DNA of 64,000 nucleotides from Arbacia lixula (Eukaryota; Echinodermata; Echinoidea; Arbacioida; Arbaciidae), in assembly GCA_963669155.1 (NCBI GenBank), contig OZ022589.1, positions 10,838,845 through 10,902,844 on the forward strand. The letters are read 5' to 3'. Below, piece after piece: positions 13,001 to 28,000 of this stretch. Each line of letters starts with the position of its first letter. The first letter of the stretch is position 1. Under the pieces are notes generated by a model. That model did not search any database. It saw only the letters and a list, made by a program, of their open reading frames with translations, and was not told where the DNA came from. A program made the position numbers and the translations under genes.

Positions 13001-16000
13001 ATCAGCAATCTGATTTTCCTTTAGCCTTCGAATGCAAGACACTTCAAAAGAAAAAGTCATGAAGAGGCATGTCACTATTTGCAGCAATTGCATGCGAGTC
13101 ATATATTTTGTACAAGGGGGGGGGGGTAAATAGCAAATCATTTCTGGACTGTGAGACACTGCAAAAGAGAAAATCATAAAGAGGCACGTCGCTATATGTA
13201 GCAACATGCATGCAAGTCATAGATTTTGTACAGGGGAATGAATGACCCCCCCCCCCCCCTCTCCCAGTCAATATAGGGTTAAAGCTTTTTTTGGCATTCC
13301 TCCTTAGGTATCTACTGCAGCAAGCCAGCTTTGACCACAGCCCTCCAGATCACCGCTACGGCTGCTTGCCCAGCCGGAAACATTGTCTACTCTGGACACC
13401 AGTGTCAGTTCTCCTGCTCAACAGGCTATTACCTCACAGGAAATACTGCCCTCACGTGTCAACATGACCGCACATGGAGCGATAGCACACCCACCTGTTC
13501 CTGTGAGTAGATGTGCATTTAAACTAAAGGGACATGCGTTGATTTTTACATTTTTTATTTAAAAAATATACAAAATACAAAATTACTTCAACGCTTTAAT
13601 AGTTAATACCAAATGAATACTAAATACAGAAAATATTTCAGAATACCAGATTTAATTCATCTCAATTTGAATGGTTTATTGAAACATGCTAGCTAGAATG
13701 GAGATCAAAGCTATGAAATTACATATTTCTATCAGAAGGTCTCAGAAACAAAGTCTTGAATGCCAAATCTTTTCTTTTTTCTTTTTGAGTTTGAAGGATT
13801 TTTTAAAAAAGGAAGAAATACCTTGGAATACCTCTACAGGGCTACTTTCCTATTGTGTTTCCCTCAGCTCTTCCTAACTTGCTTATATGCTATCTTCACC
13901 TTTGCTTTGTTGGCAGTGATATCCTGTGCCGCCAGCCAGCTGCCTGCCCCAGCTAACGCAGAGAAGCGTGGCTGCCCTAACAGCAGAGAGGATTATGGGA
14001 CTGCGTGCTCACTGGTCTGCAACGTGGGCTACCTGCCTACCACTCCGGCAGTGAGAACATGCTCTGACGATGGCAACGGCGATGCGGATGGGGTGTGGAG
14101 TGGGCCTGAATTAACATGCAATAGTAAGGCTTTATCTAGTTTCTTTGCTATTTTATTTTTAACCCTCTCATGGCATGGATTCTTAATGATTTTGATTCCC
14201 ATCAGCTGAAGTTGAAATCTGATCTTTGTAAATCAACGTTCTTATTGCTAGCAAGCATCTGAATATAAAATTTATGATTTATTTTATCAAATTTGATTAG
14301 GAGTGTTGGAAATTAAATTCCATTATGTTAAAACAGGAACAAATTTGGATATCTGATTAAATACAAGAAAGTGTGCCCAGTCATACGTCAAGTTGTTTGT
14401 AGCCTACAAACAAATAGGTGAAACAGCCCCCAGATAATTATATCAATGGTATAATTATGGTTTAAAAGAAATGTTTTTGGCACGTAATTATGTGTGAAAG
14501 TCAAAGTCATTATTTCATAGTCATTGACCAATTGCAAACTAGCTCACATTGTTACTATCTTCCGCACAGTTGTGATGTGCCCTGTCCCTCCACTGACAAG
14601 CGATGGGGCTATAACAGGCTGCGTGTTCCAGGGGGCCTCTCAGAGCATTGACACTCAGCAGAAGTACAGCACGACGTGTGCGCACAGCTGTGACGAGGGT
14701 TTCACTCAGACAGGAGGGTCGGCCAACAGAGTGTGCCAGGCGGATGGAGGGTGGGACGGTACACAGATTATCTGCCAAGGTACAGTTCAATTCAATTCAA
14801 TTCAATTCAATTCAATTCAATTCAGTTTTTAACATCGTCATCTCGCAGCCTCAGCCGAATTGCATGACAATTTACAATCTAAAAGCATGCACAGACAAAA
14901 CTAGTAAAAGAAAATACATAGATTGATAAAATAGTGACTTAGAGATATTAAATGAATAGTTATATAAATGCAAGTGAAACCAACTCTTCTTCCCTACTCT
15001 GACAAAAGGAAGCAACTAACAAAACAGACTTTTCTTGTAAATGAGCAAAATGTTTCTGTCACTTGCTTTGGCATCAGTGCAACACAACATCATGTTAGAT
15101 TGAATATCTCGCAGCAAGATGAATATTTCTTGTCCAGATTTTGGCCGTATGTAGGGAATGCTGGGTACAATCTAAGACTACCAATAACCCAGATTTGAGT
15201 GATTTGTCACTTGCTTCCTTTTGTCAGAGTAGGGCAGTCTAGTGACCACCTGTAAAGAAAGACCACTTGCCTATAACGACCACATAGATTGTTTCTCTTG
15301 GGTAATATCTTTCATTAAAACCTACTTTAAAGAAACCTGTACGTATGCATCTGCTTGTGAAGACCATGACTCCATTAAGCAGTCTTTATATACAGGTTTC
15401 ACTCTATTGTTATGAGGCTGTTTTGAACTTGCTGTCCTTTATTCTTATTGGCTCGTTTCTTGAGACGCTATCTTCTTTTTCTTCATCATCTTCATGGATT
15501 ACTCCTTTAATCTTTGTCTACCCTCTTCTCAGTTATTATGATCTCATTCTTCTTCTTCTTCATATTTTACTTCTTGTAGTACCTTTGACATTAGAGTACA
15601 AGTGATTTGATTTGGGGTGTGGTAGAATGCAGGGCAAATGTTGAGGTCAAATGCCCAAATAACACTGCTCATGCCAAGAAAAAGTAGACCAAACTTCATC
15701 AACCTTTGTTTGTGTGTGTATGACATAATAATAAGTATGATCAGATAAAGGGCCTGGTGGGTGTTTCACCAAGCTATTCGTAAGTTACGAATGACTTTAC
15801 GAACGACTGGTTATCCCTTCTTGTGCTAAATGCGGTACCACACTCTGTTCATTGAAAATGTGATTTAGCACAAGAAGGGATCACCAGTTGTTCGTAAAGT
15901 CGTTCGTAACTTACGAACAGCTTGGTGAAACACCCCCCAGATGTGATAGAGGTTAGAGATCAAGATCAAATTGTAGATGTCATAGCTTTTAACCCTAAAC

Positions 16001-19000
16001 AAATTATGACAGAATTCCTATGAATCAAACTTGACCTCTCATTACCATCCGCATGAAGATGGGTAGTAATCAAGTGTGATTTGAAAGGCCATGTAACATA
16101 AGGGTTGAATCTTGCAGTTTATTGGTTATATTGTGGCGGATGGATATGACAGATGTGAAGGTTAGACTCCTTGTTCACGTTGCAGACACGACGCCTCCGG
16201 TGTTTGAGTGTCCATCTGACCAACTTGTGTGGGCTGGATCCGGCAGCACCTCAGCCTCAGTGCCTTGGTCTGACTGGGAGCCTCTCATGGTGAGACCAGT
16301 GACATAGGGGGGGGGGGGGGGGGGCCTCGGGGTGTATAAGAATTAGCCCCCACAATACAAAAAAGTGCCCTTGTGGAAGACAAAAGAGCCCCTGTGAAAA
16401 GAAAAATGGTTTTGGTCATAGGGTGTAATGCAAATTATTTTTCAATGTGCTCATTTCATGATATTAGTCCCCTATCTAAGGAGGAGTTACAATTCATCTG
16501 AAACAAGCACAAGTCCATCACTGATCGCTACTGTACAGAGTTACGTTTTATGTAAATCGCAAGTCAAGTTGCGAGCAATCACAATTGTTGTGTTTTCCCT
16601 GGGCGAGACCGTGCACATACAGTCAACCATATGGGTATACAAAAAGTTACCAGCTTTCCATTACAATTAATGTAGAGCTACATGTGCAACAAATGTAACA
16701 TTTTTTTTTTACTTTGTACATTCATTTAATTTCATTCATTTACAGGATGGAGCACGCTCTCCTTACCACTACTAGTTGTATGCCTAAATTTTCTTTTCAA
16801 AATTGAAATTCCCCCAGAAAGCCCTTGCACTTACATCTAGCCGACTGGTCCTTACGGTGGACTACTTATGAATATTAATGAGTCAGATTGAATGCGACTC
16901 TTCGGTATTTGTTTCCATGTTGTCGTGTCTTGATCCGTGAACTAGAAATAGCTTGCATGGTTAAGTCGCTGCCTGGTAAGCAGTAGATTGCAGGTTCAAG
17001 TCCTTCTGGTTCCAAGATTTTCTTCTGACTTGTTTTTCATTCACTTACAGGATGGAGCTTGCTATCCTTACTACTAATGTGTGTATGCCTGAAACTTTTT
17101 TTAAAAATTGGAATTACTCCACATAGCCCCTCACAAAAATCTAGTCAAATGTAACATTGTTTCTAAAGATCTGTAAAGGTTTGTTAATACCACAGTATGA
17201 AGAACCAGCAAATCAAAATGAACGTTTACTAAAAACTACCAATTCTGTTTAATCTTGGGTGGCCTCCATACACAAGTTTGAGAGTTCTATATACCTCTCC
17301 ATTTTTCTGCAGGGCACAGATCGTGGTGACCCTTTGCAGGCAACTCTCTTCAGCATTGACGGAGAAGCTGTTGCCATGGTAACACCAGACTCCCTGACTG
17401 AGGGTGTCCATAGGCTTATCTACCGAGGTCCTGACTTGGCTGGAAACACTGGGTCTTGCTCCTTCGATGTGCAAGTGCAAGGTACATGTACTTTCATCTT
17501 TGGACAAATTTTGAACGACAAAATTGTGTGTATCGCATACTGTATAGTTACGCCATATATTTGGCAGGGGTTTTATTTTCGCGAATTTCATGAGTCAAGT
17601 GCTATTCACAAATCAAAAACATGCGAACATATGAATACAACTTGCATGAGCACATGTGCTACTAGTATACTGCGATCGCAAATGTAACCACTCGCGAAAT
17701 TGTCGAGAAGTCCTGATTTGCGAAAAATTAGACTTGCTCAGTCTTTTCTGGCAGAAGCATTATGCAGTATTAATGACAATGTAATTGCAATTTGCCAGGG
17801 GAGTGGTAGGTGTGATGCACAATGAACATTGTTGTGTGCAAACTTTGTTATCTCATACACATTTTCACGTCCAAATTTGTTCATAAGTGAAAATCTCATT
17901 GAATATTTGAAAAATGATTATGAGAATAATGATTGATATGATGTCACGAAACCTGCCTCTGAGAAGTTGACATAGTTTGATTTTCTGATGTATAAATGTC
18001 AGCTATATTGTTGTTTTGTTATTATTGTCAAAAGTGTCAAAACATATTTTGAACACCTATTATGGGCAATAGGATATCAGACCAAGATGTTACAAAGAGT
18101 ACAATTGTATTTGGATGTAGATTGCTTGCAGGCAAACTACAGACAAAGATCTTTGTTCATATCTACTGCCTGTTGACCAAATTCCTGCAATGTGTCTGTT
18201 CACTAAGATTGTGTAAACAAGGCATAATCATTTGTTTTTATTTATTATCCATATACAATGTGGATCTAGATGTACATCTCAAAATGTTGTTAGCCTGACC
18301 TTTACTACGCCAGCGTACTTAGAGGCTTTTCTCTACCAAGCAGTGCAACTCTCGTATAATCTGCTGTATGGACAATGAACACCATGCTATGAATAAACTT
18401 CAAATTCCTTATAGGACGCAATTAAGCCACACCCCCTTGGTTACTGCAGTTCCATGGCAAATTTTGATATCCTTCCTGGACCAGGGTTCATGAGGCCCAA
18501 AAATCTAACTGTGAGCAACAGGTTAACATAGCTAGCATTAAGACTGAACATATGTAAACAATTGCTTTGAAATCATGTCCTGTCGTCGGGACATCGTGCT
18601 AAATAATCTATGGCATGGTTATGTTATCTGAATTAATTCTCTTTCATTTCTTATGTCCAATGCAGTAACGAGATGCCCACCCCTGCCTGTGCCATCACAT
18701 GGCTTGCTAGCTCTCGACGATGGGCAGGCCACCTGTGTGGAGGGCCCCCTCTATGGCGCTGTTTGTCCAATCACGTGCGAGGATGGATACCAGCTCTCTG
18801 TAGGCAGTGACAGTGCTGTTAGGGCTTGTGAGAGGAGCAACCCACCCAGCACCGTGGGATTTTGGAGTGGAGATGAAGTGACTTGCCTGGGTAGGTGCAT
18901 TGTCTAAGGTTCTTTTAAAATGGAACTCGAGTCCAAAAATCAGTTTAGTTTAGAAAAAATGGAAATCAATTTGACTTAAAACATGTAAAATAAAAGCGGG

Positions 19001-22000
19001 GAAGCTACCAAAGATTGTAATTTACCTTCCCAAAATGTGAATGATATAATAATTTAAACATATGTAACTTTCTGCTACCAACTCTTTGATTTTCCTTAAA
19101 CCATTTTTCCTCTGCTTCTCAGATTTTCTGCTTTTATTGAGAGAAACTTACTAGTATGTTTGGACCAGAATATCCCTTTAAGATGTAATCATGGTCCACA
19201 TTAATTGTCCAACCAATCACAACATCAAGTGAACCTTAAAAAAATACATGTACTACAGAGATATTATCCCCAAACAAAATTCTACAATTGTTTGGATTTA
19301 AGGGGCTTAGCAAGCACATGATCATTTTGAAATGTGACTTTTATTTGACTTATATGTATATTTGGCTTATATGTGACTTATATGTGATTTATATGTGACT
19401 TGTCTGTGACTTATATGTGACTTAAATGTGACTTATATGTGACTTATATGTGACTTATATGTGACTTGTCTGTGACTTATATATGACTTAAATGTGACTC
19501 ATATGTGACTTATATGTGACTTGTTTGTGACTTGTATGTTACTTATATGTGACTTATATGTAATTTAGTGGTGGATGGGCCCCCTGGGTTTGACTTGGCT
19601 TGACAGAAACATACAAAGAGTTCATATTTTATTTTCATTTGTACAGTGAAGAACTGTTCCGTACCTGAAGTCACCAATGGGGGCAGCAGAGACTGCACAT
19701 CAGAAGCTAATGTCCCCTACCAAACGTCCTGCCAGTTCGACTGCGACCCTGGCTATATGGCGCCCTCGGGAGTGGAGAGTGTGCTTCGGACATGTCAGGC
19801 CGACGAGTCATGGGACGGAGATGACCTGCAATGCACCGGTAAGCAGGTTGTCTGCTACTCTGGCCCCCCCATAGCCCCACCTGGAGTGCAGGGCTAAACT
19901 AAGCCCCCTCCTTGTTCTCACTGTGTTTCATTTAAGTGCCAAGCCTTTAAAGACATCGTAGCCCACTCGCAGGTCAAACAAATCAAATTTGGTAAAAAAA
20001 CAAGGAAAATAACAGAAAATACTGTAAAATACTTTAAAGACAGGGTAGCCCATTTGCAGGTCAAAAAATGAAATTTTGTAAAAACCAAGGAAAATGATGT
20101 ATAAGATTTCTGTCAAGTTTCATGACTTTTGTATCTGTATGAAAAGCCTCAAACAGTAGTCTGGGGTGAAAGATTGAGGATGATTGAGGAAACAATCATG
20201 GTATTAAGATTTACTGCTGTGTGCATGATTTTCAGATATATTTGGAGGGATGCTACTTACGATGAAAAAATTCCTACATTGATTATTAAAGCCAATAATG
20301 TTCATTATATCAGGCTTTATATATTGGTATGTAAACAGGTTCATATGAATCCCAAGTGATATATCTAGCACATAAAGGCATTGCTGTGTTTTGATGTCAC
20401 CCTTCTTTTCTTTGACAGTTGCCAAGACGTGCCCCGCCCTGTTTGTCATCCCGCATGGCTCGGTGACCCCGCCCCGGTGCGGTACAGACCAGACCGTCGT
20501 GTTCGGTACGGAATGTGAGTTCAGCTGCCAGGCTGGGTTTCAGCTTCAGAGTGGTCTACCGGTTGCTGTTCTTGCCTGCAGCACGGAGGGAGAATGGAGC
20601 AGCAATGTCAGGCCCCAGTGTCAAGGTTAGTCTGGAATTCATTTTGATGAACCAATGAATGACGGCAGCTTATGAGACTTTGCATTCCCAGAGTCTGTGT
20701 TTTGAAACATGTTAGTTTGCGATCATGTTACATTGTGAAGAAGGAAAATAAAATGAGCTCATATTGAAATTATAAAGCACAGTATAACCCAATGTAATTC
20801 GGGTAAAACAGAAAAGTGATCAAATTGAAGGAAAGTGTGTTAAAATGTAGATTTTTCTTGTACACTTGTAATGTACTTACAACACAGAGGATGGAACATG
20901 AGAGTGCACGGTGAATGAAATTGTGACAGTGATATGTTCAAGTGAGATTATTGCAAATTTTGTGGATTGTGGATTGACTGTTTTGTGTGTTTTTTTTTCT
21001 GCAGACGTTCAGCCTCCCAGCTTCAGCATCCAATGCCCCCTTCTAATCCCTGTGGAGGCAGAGAGGGGCACCAGGGGGGCGACAGTGGATTATGAGGAGC
21101 CCGTGGGGATAGATAACTCAGGACAAGTCAACGTAACAAGGTAGCAGCTTCTGGGCCAGGTTGCATATAGGTTTCCAATGATTGTAACTTACCATCAATG
21201 GTAAGTACCATGGTAACAGGTCCGATAATGAGAGCTTATTGGCTGTTGCCATGGTAGTTATCATTGATGGTAAGTTACAATGATTGAAAACCTATATGCA
21301 ACATGACCATGTTGTCATGAAACAAACACTGAATCATGTTGTGCGTTGTATCCTGTGTGAAAAGTCAGTAGTCACAGGGGTTCTAATAACATTCTCTGTA
21401 TATAGTTATGAGCACTAGGCTTTAACATTGCAGGGGATGTTTCACGAAGCTGTTTTTAAGCTAAGAACAACTTTACGCACAAAGGGTAACCATTTCTTGT
21501 GCTAAATGAGATTCTCAATTATTTTGATTTCCATGAGCTAAGGTGCAAATGTTTACATATCAATATTTACATTGATAAAATACTAAATACAAAGATTATA
21601 ATTTGTCAAATTTGATAAGGATTGTTGGAAATTAACTCACACTTCGCTAAAACAGGAGTATTTAGCACAAGAAGGGGTCACCAGTCATGCATAAAGTCGT
21701 TCTTAGCCCAAGAACAGCTTGGTGAAACACCCCCAGAAATATTAGGGGCATGAATGAAGAGATTCTGTGTCCCTGAATATTCAGGTCAGTAAAGGGTGGC
21801 TAAGGTATAATAACTGATGATATGCTGGACATACCTCAGGAGAATTATTCAATTTCTAGAATTATCTTTATCCACAGATTGGCTCCTGACGTGGGTCCTG
21901 GGACCATCTTCCAAGAAGGAGACACCACCCTTGGTTACCTAGCAACAGATAGCAGTGGACTGACAGCGAGATGTGATGTCATCATATCCGTCACAGGCAT

Positions 22001-25000
22001 GTACCAGAATGCAGTTTGTCTCACATCTCACAAATGAATACTGGTTGATGAATGTGTAATCTTATCTATCATGCAATGGAGTCATGTAGTTTCATCTGTT
22101 TTTGTGGGGTATGAAAAAGACATCGGAGGGGGGGGGGGGGGGGGGGGGGGGTTACACAAAGATGGGCGTAACTAACATATGACTTTTCGCAGGACTGGTG
22201 ACCTATTCTTGTGCTAAATGAGAGAACCCACTTTGCTCCTGTTTTAACATAGTGGGAGTGAATTTCCTGCTATCCTAATCAAAGTTGACAAATTATCAAC
22301 TTTGTATTCAGGTGCTTGTTAACTACAAGAATTTTAATCAACAAAGATCAGATTTCAACTTTAGCTGATTGAGAATTTGATTTGGCACACAAGAACAGGT
22401 CACCGGTCGTGCTTGTAGTTGAGCGTAACTTGCACAGGTATAAGTAAAACACCCCTCTGAAGTCAATGAACATCGCCCTAAATTGGAAACATGTGCTTGT
22501 AGTCATTAAAACTGTACTCTAATGACCTTATCTTAACTATACCTTTAACCAAAATGAACTACCATATGGAGAAGAACTGATAAGGCTTGAGGTCGAACCC
22601 ATTTGTAGTGAAAGGTCAACGACCCTTGAGAAATACATAAAGATGCTTGTACTTCAGTTCAAAATCACATGCTTTAATTAGCACCCACCTTTCTATGAAG
22701 ACTACATATTTAATTTCTGTTGGATGATATTTCTCTTTGAAACCTGGAGAAATTTATACTTCATGGGACCGTGTATGATTGAGTGTGCGCGCACATATTG
22801 AAAAGCCATTGAACTCCATGTTGTAGCTGAGAGCTGTGGTGTGCGATCAAAATGTTTTTTGCAATTTTCAGTTCACAAAATTGCTGTTTAAGCTGTTAAT
22901 TCATCAAAGAAACCATCAAAATAATGTATCAAAATAAGGAATATCACTGTCTGATGAAGTATGAAATACCATATACACCACCTCTTTATATACGAAGACC
23001 TGATTTGCTGTGTCCCTTGGGGCGTCTTTACATGCAGGTAATAGAACCATTTTTTGACCCTATTAAATTTTAGGGCTTTGCGAACCTAAATCCAGTTAGA
23101 ATGTCAAAATTGTCATGGAACTTCAGTAATCAAAAAGATGTATACATGTGGATGGTTTAATTGTGCCCTATCAGGAACAGAAAGTTTATTCATAGCCTGT
23201 CCTTTCTTGTCCATACAGCAGATTATGCGGGAGTCGTGCTGCTCCATATCTGAGTGGAGAAAAGCCAAACCCGCAGATAGGCGAGCTCAGTAACAAACAG
23301 GTTGAATGTATAGCAGCCTTTGTTACAGCCATGTTTGTTCTCTCTGTTCTCCAGTGCAGCGTTGCCCCGCCCAGCAACCTCCTTCCCAGGGTGCTGTGCA
23401 GGGGTGTGAGGACCCGATCCACGGCAGCCAGTGTGCCTTCTCCTGCCTGCCTGGGTACAGCCTGGTTGGGGAGGCAGCAGTGTCATGTGACCTGTCAGGT
23501 GACGGGAGCCCACAGTGGAGCCACGACGCGCCCATTTGTCAGAGTGAGTCTAGGCCGTTGTGTTGATACTTTATGTTCCAGATGAAAGGGATAATTCACC
23601 CCGCATTCAAGTTGGTTTCAATTAAAGCAGAAACATATTAGCAAAGGTTTGATGAAAATCCGTCAAAGGATAAGAAAGTTAAGATTGTTTTAATTTTGAT
23701 GTTGTGATGTTATGTGTGAGGTACTCTCCCATATGTTGGGTGCTGTATGACACCATAAATTGATCTTTTTCCGTTTTTGATGGAGGAGTATTTCTCTTTC
23801 ATAGAAGTATCTGCGTATAAACATCTCATGATGTATCAAATGCACTGGTGAAATGATGCATATAATTATAAATAATCATGATTAAAAAGAGAGCATCTTG
23901 CACATGACGTCACAAAATCAAAATTTCAAACAATCATAACTTTCCTATCCTTTGACAGATATTCATCAAACCCTCACTAATATGTTTCTTTCATGTTTCT
24001 GCTTTTATTGAAACCAACTTAATTTCAGGGTGAACTATCCCTTTAAATTCAGCTCTATGGGGTGTATGCGTATTACCCATTTGTGTGCCCCTAAACTGCT
24101 GCTTGATATGGACTTTGTGTGTTTCTAGAGAAGACAGGCATATCTGGCACACAAGGAGTTAATCCAGCAATAATGCATCAGTGGTGCATAAAAGAAAAGT
24201 CTGTGGTTTACATGTCTGTTAGAACTTTAATTGTCCTCTTTGTACATCGGAAAGTGTGTTTCCAATCATAATCATTGCTGCAAAATGTAGTTAAGATATA
24301 TAAACATGTATGTTATCTCTCAGGAAGAATATAAACATGTATGTTATGTTTTCAAACATCATTTGTTAAGAGACCATACCATGACTATAAGCTCTTGCAC
24401 TAGTTAGATGGAGGATGTATCTCCCCCTATGTTATTTATTTTTTAAGCAGATCAAGTGACATTGTGCTCTTTGTGATTTCTCCCCAGTCCTAGGCAATCT
24501 TTTTGTAAATACAAATTCTTTCTCAAGACACTGTGTATAAGCTCTTCCAAACTTATGCAGCTATGAGTAATGGAAAAAACCTTGCTCTAGACAGATCAAA
24601 TAACATTGCACTCTGTGATTTTATTCACGACTCCTTCTCCAGTCAAGACATGTCCAGCCCTTGCGGTGGAACCCCCAGCCACGTTGACCGGGTGCGCTGG
24701 TCAGCAGGATGGCGCTGTACCCTATGGGTCAGTCTGCACCTTCCACTGTCCGTTTGGTTACCAGGGAGACGGAGAAGAGAACGAGAAGCGTTGCCAGGCC
24801 GATGCGACGTGGACCAGTACAGACTTTAATTGCCAACGTGAGTCCTACTTGTACTTGTAATAATAATTGCCAGTTGATATTCAGTGATTTGTGGAGAGAT
24901 AATAGATTATGTAATATTTGTTTTGCTGTTCGCTCCGTAGCAGTAGAATTGATTGATCAATCTGTTAAAAAAAATAAGCAAAGAGTATGGGGACTGATGG

Positions 25001-28000
25001 GATTTGAATCTGTAGCTTGCCAGGCTGTGACATTATCCACCAGGCTACAGCTTGGTATATGGTTATGACTCAATATTTTGATAGGATAAACTGTTGCTGC
25101 CAACATTGATTTGATGACATTAGATAAAAAGGGTGGTCCTTGCAAGAGGTAACTATCCCCCACCCTTGTAAATATAATGTTACTAAAAGTACATTTATAC
25201 AAATATATTTCTACTTGTTCTCTTGCTGTGCACATGAACTTCTCATTTAAATATTACAAAATATTTTCATCCACAAACTGAACCTGCGAAATACAATACG
25301 GTACATGTATCTTTAAACTTTAAGGCTGGATTAAATGGCAGGAATATGTATTACATTCTCAAAAGTTATATTTTCTTAAAACAGCCTGTTTAGCCTCCAT
25401 TTTGAATGAATACATATCGCATGATATGATAGACTTAAAACAACAACACAGAATTTCTTAGTGAAAGGGCTGTCTAGGGAAATTTCAATTTTTAAAAGGA
25501 AATTTTAGCCATTCAGTCAGTAGTAGTAAGGATAGCGGTTTCCATCCTGTTAATGAATAGAAACAGTTTTTGTACAACAATATCAACAATTACAATATCA
25601 AAACAATCAAACACTTTATTTGAGTGCAGACGTACTTTGACATGGCATTTGTCTTCACCTTTTCCTGTACCTCTTACAACAATGTTTCGAAACAAACCTG
25701 CTCTGACACCTGTTTTGTTTGCATCATGACATCAGGCACATCATGCCCTCCCCTGGCGGCGACGGGGGCCATCTCAATAGCGCCCTCGTCCTGTCTGCGG
25801 GATCCAGTCTTTGAGGACACCTGCCGCCTGCAGTGCATCACACCAGGGTTCGAGGTACAGCCGGCTGGCCTCGTGGAAACAACCTGTACCGGAAGCCAGA
25901 CGTGGACAGACGACATTCTCCAGGCTCAGTGCGTAGGTAAGGTGACCTGTAGATGACCTTCACCAAATTTTGCTGTAATTACAGTAATAGCAAAAGAACG
26001 AGTCAAGGAACCTTCCCAGTTTCGCTGTACAGGTAATTACAGCAAAAAATCCTGTGGAATTTCACCAACCCTAATTTTTGAAAATTAACAAAAACTATAC
26101 AGATTATTAGAGCAGATTTTTGACCTGTTGCGCAGGGGTAGATTTTCTGACTTAGTGTACCCTGGTTTACTTAGGATGCCAAAATTTGCCATGGAACTCC
26201 AGTAAACAAAGGGTTGTGGGATAATTGCGACGGTATTTGAAGTTAAACTGTCTATCCTTCAGATTTTGCAGGACTTACACTGTTCAGCATGTGAATGGCA
26301 AAAAGCCAGCCTGATGTATGTGGGCTGGATTTTTTCCATTCAGATGCTGAACAGCTAAGAAAGACAGCTAAGAAACCAGGGAAGAGCACAAATTCTTTAT
26401 TTTCCTTGGAAATTATTTGTGTGTCATGATTTTTGTATTAATTTATGTATTGTAGAAGGATACTTAATTTTACAATCAATTGATTGTTTATGATGTAAGT
26501 ATGTATATTCATTGTTGTCGCCGAGTCCTTGGCCTTGAGTGTCAAGAAACATGAAGCAACAGCTTTAATGCCATTTAATTGTTAGATACAAACCCTTCAA
26601 AACCCCACACAAAATCTAATGGTCAATATCACTCCACTTGAAATCAGCTTCCATTCTTGATATTGTGAAGGCAGTTCTTTCTGACAGTATTTTCTTGCAT
26701 TTTCCATGCTTTTTACATAATTTTTCTGAGAGTAACCTGCAATAGGGCTTCCCCTTTAACCCTACCTTATGTTATCCGCACATTTCCTGTAGACGTGGTG
26801 CCTCCAAGCTTTGACCAATGTCCAGACAGCTTTGTGGTGTACACGGAGCGCCAGTCTGACAGTGCCGACGTCCAGTGGGTCGTCACGGCAACGGACAACA
26901 GTGGCATTGACCCCACTGTGACCTGTGACCTTGAGCCAGGGGTCATGACCTATGGCCGCTATGTGGTGACCTGCTCTGCCACAGATAACACAGGCCTTCG
27001 TAATGAGTGCCGCTTTACCGTGGATGTCATAGGTGAAATATATAATTTGATTTGATTCATTGATTTTCAGCTCGATTTCCAATACATCAAATAGAATACG
27101 ATAGCAAGTACATGTGTCAATCAGTGCATAGTGCGTATAATCAAGAAAATTATTTTAAAAATGGCCCATATTTTCCCTTTTATGTACATGCACTACAATA
27201 TGAAACTGTAGGTATGTTTAACAGTGATTTAAGATTCAAAATCCTCAATTGAAATCTGATCATATTTTTTTTGAGGCCATACATATTTTGTTGTCTCTCT
27301 ATGTGTGCATTTTAAATGCTCTTCATGCCAAGGAGAAGTTGTCCACACTCTTTGCTGATCTTTTACCTGTTTTGTTTGAATACATTTTTGTTTTATTTAG
27401 TACACAGGAGCAAAAACTTATTTTTTTTTTTAGTTTATGTACACTAGAACTTATACCTATAAGCTCTTTAAAGAAAAAAATAAAAATATTTATAAATTTC
27501 AGAAATCTGTTGAAACCAAATCTTGAAAGTGCTGATGCCATTTCTACATTAGGATGTATATAATTTTCTGTTGAAAATTGATAAAGAGCTTTCATGTAAC
27601 AGAAAGAAAACACAGTTAACCCTTTCAATACTGAGCTATGAACCCCCTAATGGTGTAACAACACACATGTGTGTACCCATGGGACTAAGAAGGTTAAATT
27701 TGACACTCGTCTGTGTTCCTTGGTCACACAGTGAGGCAATGCCCAGAGGAGCTGCAGCCTCCCATGTTTGGTACCCTGACTGGACCATGTGACCGGTCAC
27801 ATGGGTCTGTCTGTCATGTGACCTGCCTGGTGGGCTATGAATTGGTCGGCTCGTCGGAGGTGAGCTGCGAGTACAATGGTGCAGCGATGCACTGGTATGC
27901 AGAGGAGGAACCACATTGCGAAGGTGAGTGTGTTGCAGTATGTTGTCAAAACTGAAGGACCTTAAAACAGAGGTTAGCAGTTCAATTCCCGCACTAAGTT

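Noticed and set aside
16950-17017. tRNA gene
   Set aside because: A- and B-box-like motifs are present but no convincing acceptor-stem pairing, and it sits between two repeat copies. A SINE head is more likely.
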